Shown: positions 1 to 13,049, counted from the first letter of the stretch. The stretch is 64,000 nucleotides of DNA from Apostichopus japonicus (GCF_037975245.1 NC_092579.1:13438678-13502677), one strand, 5' to 3'. Notes: generated by a model not told the origin, from the letters alone. A program made the numbers and translations.

Positions 1-3000
1 CTCTGAGGGGTGGGGGTAGCTCCGACTCTGAGGGGTAGGAGCTGGTGGGTGATGGCTCAGTCATCATCTAAGCTCTTGGGTCGTGGGCTGTAAACTTTGC
101 AGACTCTGATGTAGAGCTAGTAGGGCTGTTGATAGACACAGCCCATCAAATACAAGGTTGTTACCCATTTAGCTGTTAAGTAGAATTACTAGTACTGTCG
201 ATTGACGAATGCCTTAAGACGAGAATAATGTCCACAACCTTTTATGCATTTTCATACAGCCAGTATTTAAGTCTCCCTTCCTTGATGTAAATTATTTTTC
301 CAAGTTATCAATTATTCAAATATTTGGATAGGAAGTCTATATGAGTTATGTTTCATCAGATACCCTTAATGTCCCTTGCCATAGTTTTTCTGCTGACTGA
401 TTCTGTAGGGGAACATGTCGACACTTAACATGGTCCAGAAAATTGTAATATTAAAGCACAGGTCAAACCAAATTTCTTTTCATCTAGCATATTTCAAACT
501 GACCATCCGGCCTGGATATTCCTATTTTGTGGGATATTCATTGTCTTATTTTGCCATGACCCATAGCAACAAACTCTTCAGCATTTGGCCAGTACATACA
601 AAAGGCATTAACATAACCTTTGTCCTTTCTATTGACCGATCGAAAAGAGCCCATTACCTGTCATGACTCTTTATGTGTTTCCAGCATTGTCCAACAATTT
701 TTTTTGTAAATGCCTTGAGTGTTGATTGAGTGTATACCCAGTTGTTACAATTTAATAGCCAAGTCACTGGCAATCGACTCTCTGAATGTTTGGTTAAGAA
801 CTCTTTTTATCTCTTTATTTGTTTACCTTGCTACTTCTTCTGCTGATAATTATTCTCATCGAGATCAGTCTTGGTAAACAACTTGGCTATCTCTTTTCTT
901 GATCGTTGTAAAATCTCAATTTGACAAATGAAAATTATTAGTCAAATATTTATCAAAGATAAACTGCATAGTTGTTAGGGTGCCAGCTTTGATGGAATTG
1001 TCTGAGTTCATTACATGGGCTTCTTTACGGGTTTTGCAAGTAATAATTCCGATCAGTCCAGAATATCCATGTATAGTAGTGTGCCTTGTTTGCCTATGTG
1101 GTGCACAACTGTTCATTACATGGCATTGTTTGAATATATAGAGGAAGTAGTGACTGTAATAAATACAGATTTTGATATTAAAGATAAAACACATCGAAGC
1201 AAAACATAATCACACCATATAAACATGTCGGGTTAAACTCTGTGGTTTTACAACTGTTGTGTTGATAAGCAGAGTGTGGATGAGCTTTCATTGCACAGAT
1301 ATCATATTTCAATAAATTCCCCTCAAGAGTTTGGTGGTTTGTTGCATCAACAGTGTCTATATATTTGTAGACGGAGGTGAAGGTTGTTGTTTAAAATACA
1401 TATAAATTGTTAGATCAGTAAAGATAAAGAAGAAATATTTGAATACGAAGGATCGTTACTACACTGTTCATACATGTACGTAAGCTGGGTTAAAACTCGA
1501 CGGCAGCTTTTCCAATGTGAGTTTGTATGTTTGAGAAACAGTGAGGATGCTATGAATGCAAAGCTATTGAAACTCATGAAGTACCTAGTTTTGTGCACTC
1601 GTAGTTGTAGTCTGTATGTAAATAGTGTTGACCCCTGCATGTTGTAAATAATTAGACAGATATTAAACAGCATTATTAACAGCATCACTTAATACGTTAT
1701 ACATTATGTAGAATTAGCGAGTAAACACTAAACAATACATACTAAGAAGGGTATCATGTTCAACTGGTACAGTACATGTTTACGTTTGAGGGTCATTTTG
1801 TCTACATCAATCAGACAGCCGGGAGAATGCACAAGGTTTTTTGTAAAGTATTTTGTACATTCCGTCAGGTGAAAATGATCAAATAAAATAAAACTGTTAG
1901 CAAACTGCTTATCCACTAGAGAGCCTGTGTAGGAGAATGTGTAAAAGTAAGTTGGCCTGACGTTTCGATCCTAGTAGGATCTTCTTCAAAGGCTAAAAAA
2001 ATATAAATAAAAACAATAAAAACTAAAAAAATGAAAATGTTGCAAACAGTGCTTATTCCTCTTGTATTGCTGATTAGAGTCCCTTTATAGATGTTGTTAC
2101 ATTACCTGCTGTAAGCATTGCAATACTGTACTGTAATATAATTACTATGTGCATTGATTGGGGTAATCAGTGTAGACTACTGCATGCTTGGATAAGGTCA
2201 CCATAGGTCACTGATATCCAGGGACGGTCCCTGGATATCCTATGCCATCCCCATATTAGATGTATCACAGGCAATGGCCCCCGCACCAATGTACCGTTCT
2301 TGGAATATCCCTGAATTTGTCAAAAGGCCCTGAATGAATCCAGTTTTATCTGTTTGACCAGCTTCCATCATAGTAGAGACAACAAGCACATCAGATGCGA
2401 ATTGTTCACGATTACAAACGTATATTGGTCATTCATGACAGATAAAGGCAAGCCAGATCATGGAATAATTTTATAGCCTGATATTCACACGTAATAACAT
2501 TTTTGGCACTTAGTGAAAAATAATGGTACTGTACTTCCTCTTGTTTTTGTTTTTTGCATGGGACTTTTATCTTGCACACAATACTTGTTTCTTAATGTGC
2601 TCTTTTCTTAGGCATTTGCCTATTGTTAATGTAGTTCAGGGTAACAAATTAAGCACACAGTGAGTTATTCCATGCTTCTCTTTGTTTCTTACATCAGATT
2701 CCTCAAAGCAAAGATTCCTCAAAGCTTCCTTTTACATCTCTAAAAACATCAAGCCTTCCTTTTCCAACGTCCAGTATATTCTTCTACACAACACTGTACA
2801 CCCTCGGCTTCTCACTTTGCTTTAATCCTTTTTAACAAGTCTTTACAAGTCTTAGTAAGTCCAGCTTTTTAATCCCTAGGACATCTTGAGCAGCTAATGT
2901 ATCCTAGCACAGCTTTCTGCTTCCCCTACTTGCAGACTTCACAACACCTATCATCCTTGCAACATATAACCACTAGAAAACAATGAGGTACTAAAACATT

Positions 3001-3471
3001 CCACGCTCACTTATAAATGTACAGTGTAGGTACCTAATGCTTGATCATTAATGTCAACATAAGGGGTTGAATATCATTACACCCAGGATTTCCTGTATAT
3101 GATATATGGACAAACTAATGAAAAGGAGTGATTTGATGTAGTGGTTTTCTTGAAGCTTATATAAAACTTAGCAAAATATTTTTACTATAGTTATCTGGAT
3201 CACTCATCAAAATTTTAAAGTTTGAAATAATGTGCATGTTTTTGGTGGCAAGATGACCCACAGGCGTGTAATAATGCCCTTGCACTAATTGCTCTAATTA
3301 TGATAAATGCATTAATTATGATTATGCACTAATTATGCACAAAATATGATAAATGCACTAATTATGATACCCTTGAAGAATGGGTGAGCACTTTTTTTAA
3401 GTTATTACTTATAGTTAAAATTATGTTGAATGATTCGATCACAACCTAACCTGTTTCTTCTCTGTCAACAG
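1..3471. other. Non-coding stretch upstream of the first recognised SDR42E1 exon
   Basis: No conserved coding exon is recognised here. It should be intron or upstream flank of the SDR42E1-like gene, because the exon at 3472 starts in the middle of that protein. Contents seen: a short duplicated G-rich motif at 1-50 (ctctgaggggt twice), a fragment at about 1950-1985 resembling a dispersed element (ggcctgacgtttcgatcc), and a 27-bp palindrome at 2213-2239. The short open frames look like chance. Confidence 0.5.
2213..2239. repeat. 27-bp palindrome
   Basis: Arms of 13 bp (GATATCCAGGGAC and its reverse complement) flank a single central base. The match is perfect. No target duplication is visible beside it. 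The function is unknown. Confidence 0.7.
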
Positions 3472-3609
3472 TTGGCTTTAGAATCAGGAGTCTTTCTGGC
3501 AACCTTTGGCTCCAAGGACATTCTCTCCTCTAGGGTTCATATTGATAACCTTACCAATGCTCATATTCTGGCCGCTGATGCACTTTGTGAACATAAAAAC
3601 CACATTTCT
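3472..3609 (+). CDS. SDR42E1: SDR42E1-like exon A
   Basis: The acceptor is tctgtcaacag after a pyrimidine-rich tract, and the donor is gtgagt. Phase 0 at both ends, 46 codons. It contains the family motif [14 protein letters not shown]. The preceding residues ([15 protein letters not shown]) fit the corresponding region of vertebrate SDR42E1. Confidence 0.88.
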
Positions 3610-5412
3610 GTGAGTACTTGGTTCACACTTATAATTTTATTGGTGCCTCTCATTACTGTATATCCTGCACCGAAGGTGTTGGGCTCACAAACGCAAATCA
3701 ATAGATACTATCGTCTATATCTTTGGCATACAATTACAGAGATCTTTGTGTAGAACAAGTCCCCCCCCCCCCCCCCGTCGTCTGTTGTTCACATATCCAT
3801 TCAGGTTAAAAGTGGCAAGTTGTCATATTTGACGAACCATTTCTTTGGTATACCTGACATTGTTAATAGATATATGTCTATTATTTAGCTGTATTTGTTC
3901 GTACAAAAGCAATGAGTCATTATGTTCATAGAGTTCTTTACGCTACAGGTCTAGAGCTTTGTAGACCTTATGTACCTCCGTTTTTCCTTTCATTGTCGGA
4001 CCACGCTTTGCCTCCTACGACATTATATTTTATATCAATTAACAAATAAAGAAGTCCATACACAAGCCTTTGGAAAATATGTATTGAGAAGTGTCTGTAT
4101 CCACATATGAGTTTGCATGTTCTTACAGTCATTTAAAGTCATATACAGAGGTTGCAGCAACATGTGGGAACCCACTTGGGTCAGTCTGGTGAGGACATGG
4201 CATGTTTGCTCTTGAACTACCTTGCATTCAGATAGCTACTTTTGAGAAAATCACGTGGGCGATGGACCCTGGCTGTATGCATTTTCAAATCTATTTTCAA
4301 ATCCATTTCATCTAGCACAAATAATACAGACGATGGTGTGTTTTTTTTTTTTAATACCTCAGGCAGGTGAAGCTTACATTATCACAGATCCCAAACCTCA
4401 GAACCAATTTGTATGGATGGCTGAGTTCGTGGAGGCTATGGGTTACTCGATGCCGAGGCTTATAATACCAGTCTTTGTCGTTCTAACAATAGGTGAGGAA
4501 ACAAGTGGGCTTTTAATGAACTTACAGAGGTCACGTGACCTTTGCAATTAATCATACTCTTGTTAATCGTAACCGAATTTTAAGATCTGGACATTTTTTT
4601 TGGTGACTGTAAATAAGTCAAAAATTAGATTAAAATTTTGAAGGAATTTCATGGGATAACAGTTGCCATTTTAATATATGAACCTTCAAAGTGTATATAC
4701 TGCGCACCAGTGTGGTCGGACACATTAATTGCTACAGATCAAAAGAATATAAATATCTTGATAATTAAATCATGCTTTCATAAAGTGACCCTTTTTTGCC
4801 TGAAACTTTTGAGGTCTCTCACTACCACAGCTGCCATCCAGTTAAATACCTTGCTCACATAATTCTATGAAGATAATAATGAGTAAATATACTGGAAGAT
4901 TTCTAAAAGTCTCATCTACAGAGTGCATGGACACCTGCATAGAGGCTGTTTTGTAATGTACATACAACTGTGACAGTGTGGCCAAACAACGAATGTGTAA
5001 AACTGATACTCTGTAGGAGCCAAGGTGTTGCTGAGGACAGACAAGTGACTATTATCCCGAGTAGTTCAAATAGAAAGAATATGTAACCCATAAATATTTC
5101 AGGCTAGCATGATTTTTTTTTGTGGTGAATTTATGATGCTTTGGAAGGTTTAACCGACACCAGATGACTACCACCATACCCATCTAAGTAAGATCTTCAT
5201 TCTAAGAGAATACACTTGTTTTGTTAATATCATTCTTTCTTTCTTTCTTCTGCCTGTCTCCCCACAGCTTTTATTTGTGAGCATCTCCAGAAGTTGTTGA
5301 AACCGCTGATGGAGGTTACCCTTTTCCTCTCAAGAACAGAGGTACACAATCTTGGAAGTGATATAAATATAAATATATATATATACGTATATATATATAT
5401 ATCTATATATAT

Positions 5413-5482
<70 letters not shown>

Positions 5483-5549
5483 TTTATCAATATATATATA
5501 TATCAATATATATATCAATATATATATATCAATATATATATATATACCA

Positions 5550-5582
<33 letters not shown>

Positions 5583-5606
5583 TATCTAACTCGCTACAAT
5601 TTCAAT

Positions 5607-5657
<51 letters not shown>

Positions 5658-6067
5658 AACTCGCTACAATTTCAAATTATAAATATATAGATGCATAGAT
5701 AGATGGATGGACGGACGGATGGATGGACAAAATGAAAACTTATAGACTTATATATATATATATATATATATTTATGTATATTTGCAGTTCATTAATGTTG
5801 TAGTTCATTTCACTTGATGAAATCTTTCATTTTATTTGTCAGCTGTACCAAGTCTGCGTGACTTATCACTACAAACCGGACAAGGCTCGCAAGCAACTGG
5901 GATTCGTGGCAGTAGAGAGAGGCTTAGAAGATACCATAGAATATTATCGGGCCAGGGGACATCAACGAAAGGAAAAAGACAGTCTTGTCCCTTCCTGGGT
6001 TGTAACCATCATTATCGGGCTGCTCTTTGCGGCTGTCTTAATATCATTTCTACCCACAGCACAGTGA
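3472..6067 (+). CDS. SDR42E1: SDR42E1-like short-chain dehydrogenase (3-beta-HSD family), C-terminal half, four exons
   Basis: Exons 3472-3609, 4363-4492, 5268-5341 and 5843-6067 join in frame (138+130+74+225 nt) to encode 188 residues plus a TGA stop. The translation aligns end to end with the C-terminal half of vertebrate SDR42E1. It has the conserved [17 protein letters not shown] segment, then [11 protein letters not shown], a helix ending [21 protein letters not shown] and EYYRARGH, and finishes with a hydrophobic tail (about [19 protein letters not shown]) that fits a C-terminal membrane anchor. Known family members are NAD(P)-dependent enzymes of the extended SDR class, acting on steroid-like substrates at membranes. 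The N-terminal Rossmann motif and the YxxxK catalytic exon are not seen, so the gene is partial here; whether the whole gene is intact cannot be judged. Every junction has GT/AG. SDR42E1 rather than HSD3B is chosen from the spacing and the C-terminal motifs; the exact paralogue is inferred. Confidence 0.88.
4363..4492 (+). CDS. SDR42E1: SDR42E1-like exon B
   Basis: The acceptor is tacctcag and the donor gtgagg, with one base left over at the 3' end. It encodes [16 protein letters not shown] and the following [18 protein letters not shown] stretch, matching the substrate-domain part of the family. The preceding intron (3610-4362) carries a C14 run near 3762. Confidence 0.88.
5268..5341 (+). 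CDS. SDR42E1: SDR42E1-like exon C
   Basis: The acceptor is ctccccacag and the donor gtacac, 74 nt. It completes the split codon from exon B and encodes [16 protein letters not shown] and [12 protein letters not shown] residues. The LTRTEV motif is characteristic of SDR42E and HSD3B proteins. The donor is weak but keeps the frame into exon D. Confidence 0.85.
5368..5772. repeat. (TA)n microsatellite cluster in the last intron of SDR42E1
   Basis: Long TA runs at about 5368-5580, 5610-5656 and 5748-5772 fill most of the 501-bp intron. The middle part repeats a short motif (actcgctacaatttca) on both sides of one run. GGAC/GGAT repeats lie at about 5700-5727. Apparent IYIYIY reading frames on both strands are artefacts of the TA repeat. 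Confidence 0.95.
5843..6067 (+). CDS. SDR42E1: SDR42E1-like terminal exon D
   Basis: The acceptor is tttgtcag. It encodes [20 protein letters not shown], then [17 protein letters not shown], a basic spacer, and a ~19-residue hydrophobic segment before the stop at 6065-6067. A candidate poly(A) signal AATAAA lies at 6361-6366, about 300 nt downstream. Confidence 0.9.
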   Translation: MYQVCVTYHYKPDKARKQLGFVAVERGLEDTIEYYRARGHQRKEKDSLVPSWVVTIIIGLLFAAVLISFLPTAQ

Positions 6068-9000
6068 AAAGCACTTGTAGGGCTTATATAAATATACAAT
6101 GTAATGCAAGCTTTCTAGATACACCTAAATATGGCCCGACCGCCCTCCAGGAAGAGAAATACTGTAAATGTTGATTGAATGTGCTTTCAAATATAAATGC
6201 ATTCAAATATCATGTGATTTACATTACAGGGTCTTTTATGAACTGAAGTTTATCATGCACATAAATTCTTTCTCTTTATCAAAAATAATGGTATGCTTTT
6301 TAATTTTTTCTTTTCTCTAGTATCGTTAATTTCTTCTGCTCCCAAATATTTCAGCAATATAATAAAGTAAGTTATTTGCTAACTAACGGTTTTTTGAGGT
6401 TCACCATCTGTACTCCAGTTTTGGACGATTACTCACAGGACTTTGATGAGGCTTTTTTTAATAAACGATTGTTCTTCTTCAAACTCCGGAGCTGCGTATA
6501 TTTATCGTGCTGGAATGACAATACCTTGAATATTACTCACAAAACTAGATTAAATGTAAAGTTTAAAGCTGAATACATTGCATATGTCATAAATTTCCTC
6601 AGGTATCCAGTGCTCTTTTGTAAACATTGAAGCGACTTTTTCGTTTGTAAATTGTGACTTTTTAGACGGTACGCGGGAAAAACGATCAATGAAATTGGGC
6701 ATAAATAAACAGCAAATGTTTGTTATTATTAAAAGGAAGGAAAAATGCCACATTCTATGAAAATTTGTGGTATGCAATTTTTATGTAGTGGACTTAACCC
6801 TCAATTATGGAGAGCAACTGGCTGTAACCACGGTGATGTCGTAATTAGATTAAGGGGGTGTACAGTTATAATATTTAGAGGACTTATCCCAGGATGGCAG
6901 AAATCCAGTTACAAATCCAACAAAACGCAATATGTAGAATTAAAAAAAAACAACTTGTTAATTACCCTGCCCAAAATACAAGCACATTACATATTTTTTC
7001 CCTTCATATTCAGAGTGCCATCAAGAATGCCATCCACATTTTAATGAGTGATTTATTTTTTTTGGCGTATTGACAAAAGACAATAGAAATGCCTTTATTC
7101 TACCACAAAGGGTTAAAACCTTTTGTGGTAGAATAAAGGCAAAAGACAATAGAATATTGGCAAAAGACAATAGAAATGCCTCTATTCTACCACAAAGGGT
7201 AAAAACCCTTTGTCATAGATTTTGTCTTGTTCTCACTCTTGACATGTAGTAAGTAAACCGCCTAAATGTTTTCACTTTATTTATACTACTTTGATTACAT
7301 TTGAAGACAAAGCATCATACCTTTCCATTTACCAATAATAAGGAGCAAAAAAGTATATCTTAATTAAACTGAAAGTATTATTCTCCAACGTTCGTTTCAG
7401 TTGCTGGATAAATATCGCTGCATCGTTTTAATTATTTAAAAATTTTCAGTGAACCTGGAGTATTCTATGTTCACTGTAGGTGGTATGCATCAGGCATCAT
7501 GAGGCTGATAGAGGAATTTTAATTGACAGTGTTGTGTTAGCTGTTGTATAGTAGATTATATGTTGAGAATTTTTTTTTACCAGTTTGTTTTCAAAATTAA
7601 TTTTAATGTGGTAATGTGGTGCATTGTTTCATTTCATTTTTATTACATGACCACTCGGGTTGTTGTTACTGGTGGCATTAGTAATCTATTGCAATACTTC
7701 TATTGACCATGTAAGCATCTTTCTCCTTAATACTTCTATGAACTATTTAATAGTGAGAGGTATTTTCTTCTGTTTTAACGTTTTTTTATACATCGTCTAT
7801 ACTACAGCTTATCATTGAAATGCATTTACCAATTATATCAAAATGATCGTTTGATTAAATCCGTGGGATTTAGAAAAATTCTGAAAGTCCGTAAATAAAT
7901 AATAACATATCTAACTGTAGGTGTGCTTCTAGGGAGGGCCTTTAGAGCCAAAAGGAAAGTGAGCAAATTCTAGAAATCATTTCTTTGTTGAAAATGCTAT
8001 TTATTTATTCCATATGAGAGTAATTTTAATAATTTTGGTAAGCTCTCCATTGTATCATATCTTGCTTGCTTTGCTCAATATAATTTAAAGCTACTTGGTG
8101 GCCTAGTCAAATATCTGTTATATAGAATTAATAGATATGACAAAAAGGTATTAAATGAGGAAGTTTTATAAGTTTCTTTGGGAATGTATGGATTGTGTGT
8201 AAAATCTCAGTGATTGAAAATATTTTCGAGATATTTTGTACATTTTCTTTCATGGGTTTTGTTCTGTTTCTCAAACCAGTAAGTGTCAACTGTGTGAAAG
8301 GTGGGTGGGTTTCACACGTGTGTGGATCATCATGAATGATACTCTAGTATGAAGATAATTCATGCATATGTCAATGTTGTAATGTGTACATTAACTCCTG
8401 TAACAGTTGAGTGATATGCAAGAATTCATTAAAACAGGGTATGAAGAAATACTTGCAATAGATTTGATGCAACATTTAAGAAATCTAAAGATGTTATTAA
8501 AGTTAAAAGGAGACCAAAATTTTACTCATGACTTTAAAGGCTGAATTTTGTTTATGAGGAGGCTGGAGAAAGGCTTTAATCTGAGGCTGTTTTGTGGTTT
8601 CCTAAAAGCAATTGTGATTATACATGTCTTGAATTGCAACAAACCTGTGCTTTCAGGGTGTTGTCTTGTGTTGTCGTATATTGGACTTAATACGTATCTT
8701 GTCTTTTGTATTTTAATTGTTACTGAATACAGTTTGAGGTTAGAGCTGGATAATAAAAATTAGGAAACATATCTTGATTTTGCAAAATAGAATAGTCTAG
8801 GAGGCATAAGTCCAGCTTGGTCAAGTATAAGTTGTGAAAAGTTTGAGTTTAGTGCATCAATTTGACAGGAAAACGGACAAATCTGTTTTTGACAAACTCA
8901 ACAAGTTGAACAACTTCCCGCTTCTCAGAATTTAAATACTTTGTGATTAAAATCGACATAAGAAATATTCTCGTATAAGCTATACAGAGTAGATATCTTG

Positions 9001-9237
9001 ACTGTTATGTTAATCACAGTCATTGGTTGTAGTGTCTACATAATTTAATTACTCCATGTTTTGATTAATATTCTGTTGTTCCAAGTAGTTATCACTGATG
9101 TAGGGAAATGGTTCTTGTGACTATTTTTCCACAGAAGAGACTGACTTTTAAATCAAGCTGCATGTGGGTGACCTTGTTTGTCATAGCTAAGGGTAGGCAA
9201 AAAAAACAAAATTATCCCAGGCAGGGGCTTTAAGCTT
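6068..9237. other. 3' UTR and intergenic DNA, no gene recognised
   Basis: The first ~300 nt are probably the SDR42E1 3' UTR, ending near the AATAAA at 6361. Beyond that the sequence is AT-rich and contains a tandemly repeated hairpin (7084-7206). Short open frames at 6376, 6745 and 8548 have no recognisable similarity and no plausible splice context. Confidence 0.5.
7084..7206. repeat. Hairpin repeat, one full and one partial copy
   Basis: At 7090-7141, TGCCTTTATTCTACCACAAA pairs with its reverse complement across a 7-nt loop (GTTAAAA) with one bulged base. The phrase aaaagacaatagaa and the left arm recur at about 7161-7198, where the right arm is largely lost (ccctttgtcatag). Confidence 0.75.
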
Positions 9238-9243
9238 TGATTC

Positions 9244-9829
9244 CAGTGGTGTTGCCAGACATTTCAACCTTGGGGGGGGGGCACAGGGAGGGTACAGCAC
9301 TTAATTAGGGGGGCACAATGTTTAGTTGTGAATGCCGTACTGGGGGAGAGGGCCTTTGAGAATTTTTTGATTAACTATGGGTCCTTAGATGCAATCTGGT
9401 GCTATATTTTGCAACCCGAAGTAACTTTATGTTCAAGAAGTTTCTGGCTTAGTCTGTCCGATATTTATAGTTTTAATTGAGTTAGAAAAAAAGCTATACA
9501 AAAAATGGAAATAAACCCTATTGCTTTGATAATGTTTTTAAATAAGAGTGTTGAAAATTGTAACTTAAAGTTCATGCAAGGTAGTAGAGAAGTTTAAGCA
9601 CTAGCAATTCACGCCGGGGCCTCTGTGACCTTGTTAGTGAGAAAATAACTGGTTATTGTGATAGTTGGTGGAGAGAAGTTTGAAAGATGAACGTAATATG
9701 TTTTATCCTTTGTAAAAAGGTTTTGTTTGAGTATTTTTTTTTTTTTAACACTACAAATCGCATCTGGGGGGGCACAATTTTCTTGGGAGGGCACATGCCC
9801 CATCAAGCCACCCCTTGACAACGCCACTG
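9244..9829. mobile_element. hAT-like miniature inverted-repeat element
   Basis: The left end CAGTGGTGTTGCCA matches the inverted right end (CAGTGGCGTTGTCA read inward) with two differences. The 6 bp tgattc sits immediately outside both ends (9238-9243 and 9830-9835), consistent with a target duplication. The interior is G-rich at both ends (ggggggcaca motifs) and has no transposase. CAGTGG ends are typical of hAT MITEs. The 6-bp duplication is shorter than the usual 8, so superfamily assignment is tentative. Confidence 0.72.
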
Positions 9830-9835
9830 TGATTC

Positions 9836-11376
9836 AAACAGAGTATGTTTACTGTATGTACCATGCATGGGTATGTACCATTCATGGGTTCCTTCAAATA
9901 TAAATTTAAGTCAACAAAATGTAGTGTTTATGAAATACATATTTAGCTAAGAGAAATTGTCATTGGTTTGGTATTGCATATTATATTATCGTCTGTATTT
10001 ATTCATAATGTATATCATATGTTACAGTTTGAGTGTTTTGCATGGGATGTGGCAGTAAATTTAACAGGTGGAGCATCTGATGACCGGGTTATACCCGTGA
10101 AGATGCTGTTATTAATACTTGGTTAGATCCGATGTCAATAAAGATCAATTTGAGTGCAGTGAATATCTGAAAAATTGTTCAAATTGATTTCTCTCTATTG
10201 CTTATATATTATGGCTCTGGTGTTGGTTAATGTCCCCTTATATACAAATATATACGTAGCATATTATTAGGAACAAGATTATATGACCAACATTATGGAA
10301 TGTATTTATCTTTTTTCTTGTTGTCTGCAACCATATAGTAACAATTGAATATTATTTCTTGAATGTCTTTAATTCGATGGTGAAAGAAGAACTATCATCG
10401 TAGCATCTCTTGACCAGCTCGTATCTGTGAAGATGCTGTCGTTGTGTAGGACTGTACATTTGCCAAGAATGTTGTATAAATCGATATGAATGTGGTGAAA
10501 ATATAACATGAAATGTGATATGTTTGTATTTCGTGTGTGTGCCTTCATTTCTTAGTTGTCAGCATATACTGCCATGTCGGAGAGTTGATGCAACCCAAAT
10601 TTACTGTAGTTTAATCGTTTTCATGTTTCAAGACCTTCCCTTGTAAAAGTCAGCAGTATTGACTCTTTAGGGTACTAAAATTGCTTCAAGTTGTCAACAG
10701 TATCTTCTGTAAGGTTTTGACCTCAATAATTATGCACATACATTGAGGTGTGTTTCCATCATACAATCACATATCTCAGAGAGGTAAAAAAAAAAAAACC
10801 TTTTTCAGTTTTAATTACGAGAATGAGAGACCAATATTAGCATATTTGGGTGCAGTAATGATGACCTTTCAAACCTTGGTTAGTATCACAACACTTGACA
10901 GAGGTATTGACCATAATTTTACACATTTATGTTGTAAGTGCTCTGGAGAAAAATTGAAAACTGTCATAGTTGTTGGAAAGAGTATGCTAATGTTTGAGGG
11001 AGTTACTCAGTATAAGAGAGTCTTAAATAATCCCTAAGATTTGACCATGTGATTAGGGAACACGCCCTATTATTTCCACTTTGTCCTGATGGGGTGTGGT
11101 TCAAGCTTGGTCCTCGATAAATGTGTCGCAGCTTGTTCAATATTTAATATCCTTTTCTCCAAAGCTTTGGGTACAGCATTTGCAATGCCTACTTGCCTAC
11201 TTGAAAATAGACATTGTAATAAATAAATAAGAAAAGTATTAAAGATTCAAGCAAACAGTATGTGGCTTTATGATGTCAAAGTTAGACTTGCTCAAGTCTT
11301 CAACCTTGTGTGTGGAAGAACATTTAAGATGTCTCCCAAATGGAATATGATTTTTGTTTAGCGGTGTGGTGAAGTA
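9836..11376. other. Intergenic DNA with a diverged repeat pair
   Basis: Two related segments start at 10072 and 10402. Each has AGCATCT, about 20 nt, then AGATGCT, and can fold as a small stem; the first also has inner CCGGGT/ACCCG arms. Nothing else is recognised. The open frame at 10750-11037 has no identifiable similarity. Confidence 0.45.
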
Positions 11377-11592
11377 TGGTGGCTTAATAGGGACATAGCA
11401 AATTAAAAAATTGTGATAAAAAGTCTAAATTTTGACTTTTTAAGTCAACATTTTTAGATGAAAAGGCAAAATTTGAGATAAAAAGTCAAAATTTTGACAT
11501 AAGAGGTAAAAAAAAGTCTAAAATTTGTATATAAAATGTCAAAATTTTGAGATTTGGGGAGATTTTTCCCCTATGTCCCTATTTAGCCACTG
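11377..11592. mobile_element. MITE-like element with ~23-bp inverted ends
   Basis: The left end (tggtggcttaatagggacat) and inverted right end (cagtggctaaatagggacat) agree at about 17 of 20 positions. The 216-bp interior consists of repeated AAAGTCAAAATTTTGA-type palindromic motifs and has no coding capacity. No clear target duplication is visible. Confidence 0.6.
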
Positions 11593-11880
11593 TAGTTAAG
11601 TGATCAATCCAACATATCCCTATCATATAGACCGTTGATGATGGTTCTGGATCTCTTCTACTTTGATTAGATCGTATCCCAATTGCAAAACGAAAAATGG
11701 ATATTCAAAGCTGATGAACTTTATGAAGAGCATCTCTGTTTCAAGACTCAAAAGTTTTATTTTCCTACTTTCAGGAACAGAAAAAAGGGAATACGTGAAA
11801 TTTCTGAATAGTAAGCTGACTAGTTCTAAACAAGCAGAGTGTGTACAAATATATAGTCTTAGTCAGTACTGTTTTCCAGA

Positions 11881-12197
11881 GTGATGCAAGAGAAATAGCT
11901 AACAAAATAACATTCTTATTTTTCTCTAAGAATAATTAATTCGATGTAAAAAAGTGAACAGAAATTTTACTTGGTTATCACACCTCCGCATAAAATTACT
12001 TGTTATGATGATCGGAAAGATACTGCAAATACCATAGTGATGCAAGAGAAATGGCTAACATAATACTTATTCTTCTCTAACAATAAATAATTACATGTAA
12101 GAAAGTGGACAGAAATTTTACTTCGATATCACACCCATAAACACACCATATAATTACTTGTAATGATGGTCGGAAAGATATTGCGATTACAATAAAA
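11881..12197. repeat. Two-copy tandem duplication, period ~157 bp
   Basis: Both copies start gtgatgcaagagaaat and share acagaaattttactt and the ending tcggaaagatatt. They differ by numerous substitutions and small indels, so the duplication is old. Confidence 0.8.
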
Positions 12198-12782
12198 GCA
12201 AATTTCGTAGAACTACTTTATACAAAGGCATTTTGGTCATACGCAAAATTAATGACAATGTAATGTTTGCTTTCGATTTAAAAGTCATTCTCAAAAGAAA
12301 TGGGAATATTCAGTGGACAATTTCACGTAATTTTCATATTTCCCTTCCATTTCTCATAAAATATCAAACATGCACTTACGTTTTATTATTTGCAAGAGAC
12401 ACTTTTTTTTATTTAACCTCGATATGTGATACGTTTATAATCTTTGCTTTAATAGTTGTTAATAGTTGTATATCGAAAAATTTCATGAAAATGCAACTTT
12501 TGGTTTATAGGAATATTATTTTGCTTTGTGGACAGATGATTTAAAGTAGTACAAACAGAAACATTTACAGTTCATTTGCCTCAATGACATTTACTCAATC
12601 TGTTGTTGCCAGATGCAAAATCACAAAAATGTCACCAGATTTGAATGAAAATGAAAGAACACAGCATATATTTGCGATACAACATGCTATCACGGTGTGA
12701 TATTTATGACCGAAGAAGCAGAAATATTTCCAGCAAGTTAAGCTTATAAAGCAATAGACTTCATCCCCCAGATTATCTCTTT
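12198..12782. other. Intergenic stretch, nothing recognised
   Basis: AT-rich sequence. The open frame at 12233-12544 lacks recognisable motifs. Confidence 0.4.
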
Positions 12783-13049
12783 GAATTATTCCCACTGCTG
12801 TAAATCTTCACTCAAAGTGCAGACTTGCTTTGATGTAAGAGGTGGCAGCCATTTTGTATGTAACACTATCCACCAGATTATTAAATAAACTACATTAAAT
12901 GTAGACAAATCTCTTGAATTATTCCCACTGCTGTAATCTTCACTCAAAGTGCAGACTTGCATTGATGTAAGAAGGTGGCAGCCATTTTGTATGTAACACT
13001 ATCCACCAGATTATTAAATAAACTACATTAAACATAGACAATTCTCTTG
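12783..13049. repeat. Two-copy tandem duplication, period 133 bp
   Basis: Copies start at 12783 and 12916 with gaattattcccactgctg and are nearly identical (a few substitutions and 1-bp indels), so this is a recent duplication. Confidence 0.9.

Noticed and set aside
1940..1990. Penelope-like element end from ggcctgacgtttcgatcc
   Set aside because: The motif is familiar from dispersed retroelement ends, but only ~45 bp are visible, so no element is called.
5230..5690. IYIYIY open frames on both strands
   Set aside because: Produced by the TA microsatellite; only 5268-5341 in this interval is a credible exon.
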